From JANNWF01 sp052390415 (GTDB lineage: Bacteria; Pseudomonadota; Gammaproteobacteria; Xanthomonadales; Xanthomonadaceae), in contig JBQTGY010000176.1 in NCBI GenBank assembly GCA_052390415.1, forward strand, positions 1 through 10,970: a stretch of 10,970 nucleotides of DNA. The letters are read 5' to 3'. The translations under genes and the position numbers were made by a program. The stretch's first letter is position 1; each line of letters begins with the position of its first letter. Positions 1 through 5,679 of this stretch are shown piece after piece. Under the pieces are notes generated by a model. The model saw only the letters and a program-made list of their open reading frames with translations, did not search any database and was not told the DNA's origin.

Positions 1-222
1 GCGCATGCTGAATGAAAAGCTGGCATTTCTGTTGGCGTATCGCATTCGGTTGGTGTAATCTCCGCAGGCTGTGTTTGCCAGGGTCACTTTCAATCGTGGC
101 CCGGTGGGGTTGATCCAACGATCTGCTGCATCGACGATTCTCGCTTGCTCCTGCGCAATCTCAGACTCGGCCCGGAGGTCTCCGTGGTCGCGATACTTTT
201 TAATCGTTTCAGGAGTAGTTAG

Positions 223-432
223 ATGTCTGATCGTCAGACCTGAACCGACCAGAGGATCAAAGATGCCAATGGCTTTGGTTTTATCACCCCAGCTCAGGGC
301 GAAGACCTGTTTGTCCACTTCCGTTCCATCCAGGGCAGCGGCTTCAAGTCGTTGCAGGAAGGTCAGAAAGTGAGCTTTGTCGTCACCCGCGGCCAGAAAG
401 GCCTGCAGGCTGACCAGGTGCAGCCGCTGTAA
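223..432 (+). pseudogene. Broken CspA-family cold-shock protein gene
   Basis: Cold-shock domain proteins are small OB-fold RNA chaperones that bind single-stranded RNA and DNA in the cytoplasm. This frame starts MSDRQT at an ATG with a good ribosome binding site (AGGAG, 211-215, 7 bases before it), hits TGA at codon 7 (241-243), then continues in the same frame through GFGFITP, DLFVHF, FKSLQEGQKVSF and a QADQVQPL end to TAA at 430-432. The total of 70 codons is normal for the family, so no indel is needed. Family members read GTVKWFN at residues 7-13; here codons 7-13 read stop-T-D-Q-R-I-K, so the aromatic RNA-binding residues of the first strand are lost too. Everything downstream, including the second RNA-binding motif, looks intact. 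I see no internal start that would restore a domain. It could be a recent pseudogene or a sequence or assembly error; the family call itself is secure. Confidence 0.85.
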
Positions 433-455
433 GCAGCGCGCCAACTGGTGTCATG

Positions 456-487
456 ACGCCGGGCGGGCCAGTTCCGCCCGGCGTTTT
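456..487 (+). terminator. Intrinsic terminator after the cold-shock gene
   Basis: An 11-bp perfect stem (acgccgggcgg at 456-466 with ccgcccggcgt at 474-484) closes a 7-base loop and runs into a T-rich stretch (tttt at 484-487, then cgttt). It lies 23 bases after the cold-shock stop codon and 21 bases before the start of the RRM gene. It should end most cold-shock transcripts while allowing some readthrough, unless the RRM gene has its own promoter, for which there is hardly room. Confidence 0.85.
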
Positions 488-508
488 CGTTTCTAAGGAG
501 CGACAAAC

Positions 509-772
509 ATGCTGAGCTTGAGCATCCGCGGCCTGCCGCGCGGTATGACTGAAAAGGCCCTCACTGAATTGTTTGAGGCGCACGGCCGCGTTCGCGGCTT
601 GAAGATGTCCAAAGATTTGTTTTCCGGCGAGTGCAAAGGTTTTGCCGAACTCGAAATGGAAGGCCACGAAGCCCGCGCCGCGATTGCCGCGCTGGATGGC
701 AGCGCCCAAGGCGGCGATCTGATTCGCGTTGGATTGAAGTCGGAAACTCGCATTCGCGGCCGTCGCCGCTGA
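509..772 (+). CDS. Small RRM-domain RNA-binding protein
   Basis: An 87-residue single RNA recognition motif protein, predicted to be cytoplasmic and to bind single-stranded RNA. RNP2 is visible at residues 4-9 (LSIRGL) and RNP1 around residues 43-49 (KGFAELE), with the expected alternation between them (TEKALTELFEAHG helix, VRGLKMSKD strand, EARAAIAALDG second helix). A basic tail (RIRGRRR) ends the protein. RNP1 keeps the Lys-Gly-Phe-Ala core, but the second aromatic position is Glu, so one stacking contact may be missing. The ATG follows a strong TAAGGAG site (494-500) with 8 bases between. It lies directly behind the cold-shock gene and its terminator, so its expression probably depends on readthrough from that leader, which would make it cold-responsive. 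Family call secure; cold regulation is inferred. Confidence 0.88.
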   Translation: MLSLSIRGLPRGMTEKALTELFEAHGRVRGLKMSKDLFSGECKGFAELEMEGHEARAAIAALDGSAQGGDLIRVGLKSETRIRGRRR

Positions 773-784
773 CTGCGAAACCCT

Positions 785-816
785 GCCGCGCGGTGGTCTT
801 CGCGCTACCGTGCGGC
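785..816 (+). other. Hairpin downstream of the RRM gene
   Basis: A 10-bp stem with one G-U pair (gccgcgcggt at 785-794 with accgtgcggc at 807-816) encloses a 12-base loop, starting 13 bases after the RRM stop codon. No T-run follows, so it is not a standard intrinsic terminator. It may stabilise the 3' end of the RRM transcript. In GC-rich DNA a chance stem of this size is possible. Confidence 0.35.
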
Positions 817-885
817 CGTTACTGAGTCGAATACACCCAGATTCATGGCCAACCATTGCCATGCTGTTGAACTAACAAAACGTGA

Positions 886-1377
886 CTAGTTGAGCGGTCG
901 GCGTCCGCCGATCAGGAGTGGTTTCCAATAGCCGCTCGCCAAACTGTCCAGACGCACCGTTCCTCCCGTTGAAGGGGCGTGAACGAAGCGCTCTTCACCG
1001 ACATAGATTCCGACGTGATCGACCCGTCCGTGGTGTCCAAAAAGGACCAGGTCTCCGACGCGCAGAGCATTCGTTGCGACCTTCATCCCGCGCATATTTG
1101 CCATGTCCGAGGTTGATCGTGGCAAAACCATGCCAGCCGACTCTCTGAACACGTAGCCGATCAGTCCGCTGCAGTCGAAGCCGCTGTCCGGTGTATTGCC
1201 ACCATACCGATACTGCGTGCCGACCAAACCAATCGCATGCATCGAAACCGCGTTCGCAAGTCGGAAATCGTCTTTTGCGGACGCTTGATCGCGAACGGTG
1301 CTGGAACAGGCAACCAGACTCGCAACCAACAACAGCGTGGTCGCAAGTCGCCAAGGCTTTACGCGCGACGTGCACAT
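886..1377 (-). CDS. NlpC/P60-family lipoprotein, putative cell-wall endopeptidase
   Basis: A 163-residue predicted outer-membrane lipoprotein of the NlpC/P60 cysteine peptidase family, whose members (such as E. coli MepS) cut peptide cross-links in peptidoglycan. The N-terminus has a basic start, a hydrophobic stretch (LATTLLLVASL) and a lipobox LVAC with lipidated Cys24. The catalytic domain follows a short linker: YRYGGNTPDSGFDCSG with nucleophile Cys69, the DLVLFG strand, general-base His121 in DHVGIYVG, and a third polar residue His133 in FVHAPS. All catalytic residues are present and the length is normal for a single-domain member. ATG at 1377 is the only upstream start before an in-frame stop, and it has no clear Shine-Dalgarno sequence. 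The gene diverges from the FKBP gene. Which member of the family it is (Spr/MepS, NlpC or other) cannot be decided here. Confidence 0.93.
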   Translation of the reverse strand: MCTSRVKPWRLATTLLLVASLVACSSTVRDQASAKDDFRLANAVSMHAIGLVGTQYRYGGNTPDSGFDCSGLIGYVFRESAGMVLPRSTSDMANMRGMKVATNALRVGDLVLFGHHGRVDHVGIYVGEERFVHAPSTGGTVRLDSLASGYWKPLLIGGRRPLN

Positions 1378-1532
1378 GAGTGGGTGATCGCCACGATGGC
1401 GTGCGGTTGCACGTCCAGAGAGATTCGCGCCTCACGTAACCCGCTGTCAATCGATAGAAACTTTGGCTTAACACTGGTCAGGTCGGGCAATTGCGACTAG
1501 CATCCGCGTCCCCTCATGATTCGGATGCGCCC

Positions 1533-2015
1533 GTGCAGATCGCCAAGGACACTGTGGTTCAATTTCATTACACGGTCTCAGAGCCGGGCCAGGCCAAGAT
1601 TGAGTCCTCGGTTGGTGGCGACCCGTTGGCGATCCTGATCGGCCACGGCGGTATCATCGCCGGCTTGGAAACGGCAATGTCAGGTCATTCAGCCGGCGAT
1701 CAATTTGAAGTGACGGTGAGCCCGGCTGAAGCCTATGGTGAGCGTCGAGCTGAACTCACGCAGCGGGTACCGAAGAAGTACCTGCCTAACGCCGAGCAAC
1801 TGCGGCCTGGAATGCAGACACGCGTGCAGACCAAGGACGGTCAACGCATGGCAACCGTCGTCAAAGTCGGCATGAGCGTCATCGACCTCGACATGAATCA
1901 CCCGATGGCGGGCAAAACTCTGGTATTCGCGGTCGAGATCGTCGAGGTCCGTGCTGCCAGTGAAGAAGAATTGCAGCACGGCCACGCCCACGCGCCGGGC
2001 GGCCACCATCACTGA
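1533..2015 (+). CDS. SlyD-like FKBP-type peptidyl-prolyl cis-trans isomerase
   Basis: A 160-residue cytoplasmic prolyl isomerase and chaperone of the SlyD type. From the GTG at 1533 the protein begins MQIAKDTVVQFHYTVSE, matching the usual SlyD N-terminus. The FKBP half contains GHGGIIAGLETAMSG (37-51) and AYGERR (67-72). The insert-in-flap chaperone domain spans roughly residues 74-120, and FKBP resumes with MNHPMAGKTLVFAVEIVEV (121-139). A short tail HGHAHAPGGHHH is histidine-rich, as in metal-binding SlyD, which supplies nickel during hydrogenase maturation in E. coli; no cysteines are present in this tail. A TTG at 1491 would add 14 residues that resemble nothing in the family. GTG is preferred because of the family N-terminus and a weak GGA 7 bases upstream. 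No export signal is present. The metal role is inferred only. Confidence 0.92.
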   Translation: MQIAKDTVVQFHYTVSEPGQAKIESSVGGDPLAILIGHGGIIAGLETAMSGHSAGDQFEVTVSPAEAYGERRAELTQRVPKKYLPNAEQLRPGMQTRVQTKDGQRMATVVKVGMSVIDLDMNHPMAGKTLVFAVEIVEVRAASEEELQHGHAHAPGGHHH

Positions 2016-2097
2016 CAATCATGGCGACAGCGCACCCCTGCTGTTGAAAATTCAGAGCCGAAGCCAAGCGACTTCCTGGCCGTGCCACGGAACTGGC

Positions 2098-3351
2098 TTA
2101 ACGTCGACGTCTGCGAACCAATTGCTGATTACGCTGCCGCACCAAACTATCGACGTCATCCAAGGCGCGCCGCAAGCGCGCTGAAGTGTTGCTGGCGCGC
2201 CTCCGCTCTGGCGTCATGCCATCCAGCATGGTCCGGCCAGCGTCGCCGACCACTTCCTCGCGCAGGCGCAGACCGTGGCGTGCCAGCAATGGTCCCAGGG
2301 TCTCACTCCGCAAACGCAGGTCGTTCAGGGTGGCACGATAGGCGTGATCGCAGACGTTTTTGCGCGCCTTGTAACTGAAGGCGCTGGTGAAGAACATCTC
2401 GGCATCGTTGGAGTCCGGTTCGAGGTAGAGCTTGTCGACGTCGTCAAATTGCTGCGCGTACTTGGCAATGCCCACCTGCATACGCGATTGCAGCAAGGTG
2501 CGGAATGTTTGCGAGAGTACGGCTGGCAATCCACCTTCAACCAGACTCGCGGGCGGCCGACCCTCGGCGCGCGCCTGGGTAGCGTCGAAAGGCACCAGCG
2601 GATTGATGCCGATCAACAAGTCGATGTCCTGCTCCAGGGCGACCGAGGCATGCATCGTCCGTCTCAACGCGCCATCAACGAACTGGCGATTGCGAATGGT
2701 TACCGGCGGATACAGGCCGGGCAGGGCGGCACTGGCTTGAATGGCTCGGGAAATGGGAACGTCGTCCCAGCCGCGGTCGCCAAAACAAATGGTTTCGCCG
2801 CTGTCGAGGTCGACGGCCACTACGTACAGTTTGCGGCGAAGTTCACGAAAGTCGTTGGTGCGGCCATGCACGCTGAACGCGGAAGACAGGAAGCGCCCAA
2901 TTTCTTCGTTGTCGAACAGACCCGTTGGAATCAGCGCTCCCAGCCGATTGATGGCGTCGTTGGCGGTCGCGGCGGCGGGATCAAGCAGTACATCACGCCA
3001 CCATCCGAGCAACACGCGTGGCACAGACGCCAGACGCACGGCGAACTCATGAAACGCCGGGCGCAAGAACTTTTCTGGCCGAAAGGTGACGTCGTGTGCG
3101 CTCTCGGTGACGAAAATTCGAGTGATATCGGCGGTGCTCATGCGATTGGCCAGCGCAGCAGCGATAAACGCCCCCGAGCTGACGCCGACGTAGACGGAGA
3201 GATTGGTCAGATCGAGGCCTTCGATCGCTTCATCCAGCGCTCGCAACACGCCCAATTCGTACATGCCGCCTACTGGCCCACCACCGGCGATGGCGACACC
3301 CACTCTTGCCGAGCTGGGTTTGAGACGGGTGGCGGGCTGCAGAGAGAGCAT
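2098..3351 (-). CDS. Patatin-like phospholipase (RssA-type)
   Basis: A 417-residue patatin-family serine acyl hydrolase, expected to release fatty acids from phospholipids or other acyl lipids with a Ser-Asp dyad. The oxyanion-hole loop GGGPVGGMYELG lies at residues 23-34. The nucleophile elbow GVSSG at 56-60 gives Ser58. The second patatin signature ASAALPGLYPPV lies near 206-217, and the catalytic Asp226 is in VDGAL. The remaining 190 residues are mixed helical sequence ending in a very basic tail with five arginines. No signal peptide or membrane span is visible. The ATG at 3351 starts just before the patatin fold, with a GGA 8 bases upstream. An in-frame ATG at 3522 would add 57 unremarkable residues and overlap the divergent gene start at 3514, though AAGGA precedes it. 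It converges on the FKBP gene. Confidence 0.9.
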   Translation of the reverse strand: MLSLQPATRLKPSSARVGVAIAGGGPVGGMYELGVLRALDEAIEGLDLTNLSVYVGVSSGAFIAAALANRMSTADITRIFVTESAHDVTFRPEKFLRPAFHEFAVRLASVPRVLLGWWRDVLLDPAAATANDAINRLGALIPTGLFDNEEIGRFLSSAFSVHGRTNDFRELRRKLYVVAVDLDSGETICFGDRGWDDVPISRAIQASAALPGLYPPVTIRNRQFVDGALRRTMHASVALEQDIDLLIGINPLVPFDATQARAEGRPPASLVEGGLPAVLSQTFRTLLQSRMQVGIAKYAQQFDDVDKLYLEPDSNDAEMFFTSAFSYKARKNVCDHAYRATLNDLRLRSETLGPLLARHGLRLREEVVGDAGRTMLDGMTPERRRASNTSARLRRALDDVDSLVRQRNQQLVRRRRR

Positions 3352-3513
3352 TCGTTCATTCCGCGAAAGTCGACCGCTGATTGTAGCCGCCGACTCGTCC
3401 ACGGCAACCGGACCAAGGTCGCAGTCTCTTGCCGACAGCGGCTGTGGACAATCATTGACAAGCTGGTTTGAGCCGCGTGGCAAACTGCACAGCTCGCTTT
3501 CGACCCCTTCCTC

Positions 3514-4227
3514 ATGAGTCATCCTGTCCTTGATCGCCGCCTGATCAACCTGCTAGCCGCCAATCGCCGCTATCGCGATCCGCAGCGCCAGCCGCTGAAC
3601 ACCCATCCGGTTCTGCTTGCGCTTCAGCGTTTCCAGGCGAAACGCCTGCGCATCAGTTTTGCGGACTTTCTGGCCTCACCGCGCGAGCGCCCGGCTGCCG
3701 AGTTCTTTTTGTCTGATCTTTACGGCGACTTCGATGTCAGCGTTCGTGACCAGAACATCGAGCGCGTGCTTCCGATCATGCGCAGGGTGTTGCCCGAGAA
3801 GCTGCTCGCAGCGGCGGCCGATGCCATTGAATTGTCTGCCTTGAGCCATGCTTTTGATCTGCGGGTGACCAAAGCGTTGGTCGAATCCAGCGAAAGTCCG
3901 GTCATTGAACTGCCTCGATACGCGCTGGCTTATCGCGCAGCGGGATTGCCGCGCTTGCGCAGTCACCAAGTGGGTTTGATCAAGCGCGTGGGTGAAAGTC
4001 TGGATCGAACCGTGTCCAAGCCCCTGATTGGACATCTGCTGCGAATGTCACGGATGCCGGCGCGCGCAGCAGGGCTGACTGAGTTGCAGAGTTTCCTCGA
4101 GCGCGGTTTCGAGGCATTTCGGGCGTTGGGCGGTTCCGGACCCTTCGTCAATGAAATTGCCGCACGCGAGCTCAGCGTTTCCGAGAAACTTTTTGCCGGC
4201 GACCCCGATCCGTTTCGAGCACGCTGA
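3514..4227 (+). CDS. Conserved hypothetical protein (FFLSDLYG family, possibly DUF8198)
   Basis: A 237-residue, probably soluble and mostly helical protein of unknown function. It has no signal peptide or membrane span. The most distinctive stretch is AAEFFLSDLYG at 61-71, followed by the charged RDQNIERVLPIMRRVLP (78-94) and LSALSHAFDLRV (108-119), which I associate with a family of uncharacterised proteobacterial proteins (recalled as DUF8198, not checkable here). The C-terminal half is rich in Arg and Leu helices. The ATG at 3514 has no convincing Shine-Dalgarno sequence, but the sequence reads as protein from there (HPVLDRRLINLLAANRRYRDP) and there is no better start. It is transcribed away from the patatin gene, so a shared regulatory region, and perhaps a shared lipid-related role, is possible. 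Reality of the gene is nearly certain; function is unknown. Confidence 0.82.
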   Translation: MSHPVLDRRLINLLAANRRYRDPQRQPLNTHPVLLALQRFQAKRLRISFADFLASPRERPAAEFFLSDLYGDFDVSVRDQNIERVLPIMRRVLPEKLLAAAADAIELSALSHAFDLRVTKALVESSESPVIELPRYALAYRAAGLPRLRSHQVGLIKRVGESLDRTVSKPLIGHLLRMSRMPARAAGLTELQSFLERGFEAFRALGGSGPFVNEIAARELSVSEKLFAGDPDPFRAR

Positions 4228-4259
4228 GGTGCATTGAACTCCCTTGCCTGGGTCAAAGC

Positions 4260-4535
4260 TCAAGAAAACTCCTGTTCGATTTGACGATCAATTTCGCGTT
4301 CGATCGGGCCTTTCAGAGCGCCCAGGAAAAAACTCAGATTGGCGGTAACGCACACCTCGCCTTTGCTCAGCGCAATGTTTCCGTTGACGCCACTGCGTTC
4401 AAAATGCAGCGTATTGCCCTGCCATTCGTACTCGATATCAAAGCGTTCGGCGATTTTCTCCGCAACCTTTTCGACCGCCACCTTGGCGTCCTTCAGGGGC
4501 TTTTTATGTTGACGCCGAATTTCGATGCTGGGCAT
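4260..4535 (-). CDS. Polyhydroxyalkanoic acid system (PHA granule region) family protein
   Basis: A 91-residue soluble protein. The opening PSIEIRRQHKKPLKDAKVAVEKVAEKIAERF, an amphipathic helix with alternating Lys and Ala, followed by IEYEWQGNTLHFERSGVNGNIAL and the end GPIEREIDRQIEQEF, matches the family of small proteins first annotated near PHA storage granule genes. The name comes from that location; the biochemical role is not established, and no pha synthase or phasin gene is visible in this window. The ATG at 4535 has GGAG 9 bases upstream and gives the usual length; an ATG 12 codons earlier is possible. A much longer frame extends upstream to 5084 but is antisense to the FHA gene. 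It converges on the hypothetical gene ending at 4227, 32 bases away, and diverges from the FHA gene. Confidence 0.82.
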   Translation of the reverse strand: MPSIEIRRQHKKPLKDAKVAVEKVAEKIAERFDIEYEWQGNTLHFERSGVNGNIALSKGEVCVTANLSFFLGALKGPIEREIDRQIEQEFS

Positions 4536-4619
4536 GACGCCGGACTCCGATTGAAGACGATGCAAGGGCATTGTGACCCGTCGCGGCATTTTCTTCGAAG
4601 GCCTATTTGTATGTCGCGC

Positions 4620-4649
4620 TTCACGTTTTGTATTGCCCGGTGCTAGAGT
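4620..4649 (+). promoter_or_regulatory. Putative sigma70-type promoter of the FHA gene
   Basis: Between the divergent PHA-family and FHA genes, ttcacg (4620-4625) lies 18 bases before tagagt (4644-4649), which is preceded by TGC to give an extended -10 (TGCTAGAGT). A very similar block, TGCTAGTGT followed by CCGC, occurs upstream of serC at 8924. The match to consensus is modest, and no transcription start is known. Confidence 0.3.
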
Positions 4650-4677
4650 CCGCGCAGGAGTGGGAGGGGGTGTTCGA

Positions 4678-5610
4678 ATGCGCTTGAGTTTTCCCAATGG
4701 CGAGCACCCGGATGTGCTGCTGGAAGATGGCGAGCTGACCGTGGGCGGCGCGGCTGGAAACCGTGTTCTGATTCCGGGGCTCGGACTGGCCGGCAGGCAC
4801 GCGAGTTTTCGCGTGGACGCCCAGCGCGGCATCCTCTTGAATGTGCTTGATGCGGCAGCCAACGTCCACGTCAATGCCCGTCCCGTCCGCGAAATGTCAT
4901 TCCTGCGACTTGGCGATGTCGTGAGTCTCGAGCGACTGCAAGTTCTGGTAAAGCCTGATCGCGACGCCGTCATTGAACTGAAAGTGCCAGCGGATAGCCG
5001 ACCGTTGACTGATCCGGCGCAGCGCACCGGAGCTTCGCGGGTGGTGCTGCGCGGCGTGAGCGGCGCGTACTCTGGGCGCAGCATGAACCTGTGTGACCCG
5101 TTGCGAATCGGGCGTGGCAGCGAGGTCGAAGTGCGTCTTGATGATCCCGATTTGCCCGAGCATCACGCCACGCTGGAGATTTACGGCGAGCGTGTGTTGC
5201 TTCGCAACATGGGTTCTGCGGAGGGCAGTGTTGTCAACGGCGTTGCGGTGCGCGATGCGGTCTTGCATCCAGGTGACCAGATTGCCTTTGATGGCCATCG
5301 CTTCGTTTTGGAGGCACCCGGGTTGCCGCCACGCGGCAGTGCGCCCGCCGCGATCGTGCCCGGAATGGCGGCTGGGAGCACGCAGACCTTGCAAGCGGTG
5401 CGTGCGAGCGACGCCAGCGATGCCAGCAGTGATCGCTCGAAACCTGCTGCCCGAGCAACGCCTCGGCCGGCGAAGGCAAGCAACCAGGCTGCTGTTGATG
5501 AAAGTGATGAAAGTGATCAAGGATCGCGGTTTTCTTATGGTTGGCTGATTCTGGTGGCTGCTGCCATCGGCGCAGGGCTCGCCGCTCTGTTGGTCTACGC
5601 ACCGCGCTAA
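4678..5610 (+). CDS. Double-FHA protein with C-terminal membrane anchor
   Basis: A 310-residue protein with two forkhead-associated folds, a disordered linker and a single membrane span. FHA domains normally bind phosphothreonine peptides. FHA 1 covers about residues 1-95 (TVGGAAGNRVLIPG, LAGRHASFRV, VHVNARPV, LRLGD). FHA 2 covers about 118-213 (LRIGRGSEVEVRLDD, LPEHHATLEI, SVVNGVAV, LHPGDQIAF). In both, the Ser of the usual S-x-x-H motif is replaced (Ala in LAGRHA, Pro in LPEHHA), while His and the Asn-Gly or Asn-Ala turn remain. Residues 240-282 are an Ala/Ser/Asp linker with short repeats (ASDASDASSD, DESDESD). Residues 288-307 form a hydrophobic span followed by only PR, so the FHA domains should face the cytoplasm. 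The ATG at 4678 follows GGAGGGGG. The PAS-GGDEF-EAL gene starts 69 bases later, probably on the same transcript. Confidence 0.88.
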   Translation: MRLSFPNGEHPDVLLEDGELTVGGAAGNRVLIPGLGLAGRHASFRVDAQRGILLNVLDAAANVHVNARPVREMSFLRLGDVVSLERLQVLVKPDRDAVIELKVPADSRPLTDPAQRTGASRVVLRGVSGAYSGRSMNLCDPLRIGRGSEVEVRLDDPDLPEHHATLEIYGERVLLRNMGSAEGSVVNGVAVRDAVLHPGDQIAFDGHRFVLEAPGLPPRGSAPAAIVPGMAAGSTQTLQAVRASDASDASSDRSKPAARATPRPAKASNQAAVDESDESDQGSRFSYGWLILVAAAIGAGLAALLVYAPR

Positions 5611-5679
5611 CCGCGCAGCAGCACGTTGCAGGCCCCTCGGTCTGCGGCTCCACGCGCCACAGGGGTTTGCGACAGGCGC

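Noticed and set aside
2..58. Open frame at the left edge ending in TAA (RMLNEKLAFLLAYRIRLV)
   Set aside because: Only 18 codons are visible, with no recognisable motif. It may be the end of an upstream gene, but the window gives no support either way.
241..243. TGA in the cold-shock frame as a recoded codon (selenocysteine or tryptophan)
   Set aside because: The expected residue is Gly, not Trp or Cys, no SECIS-like hairpin is evident just after it, and the neighbouring motif residues are changed too.
383..862. 159-codon minus-strand frame across the cold-shock and RRM genes
   Set aside because: It reads through the terminator hairpin and opposite the RRM gene, and carries no recognisable motif.
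2275..3471. 398-codon plus-strand frame opposite the patatin gene
   Set aside because: It is the antisense shadow of a gene with intact patatin motifs and has no domain or start signal of its own.
5440..5520. Short DNA repeats in the FHA linker, considered as a phase-variable tract
   Set aside because: The repeats are two imperfect 9-base units in a disordered Ser/Asp/Ala linker and remain in frame. They are too few and too degenerate to suggest slippage switching.
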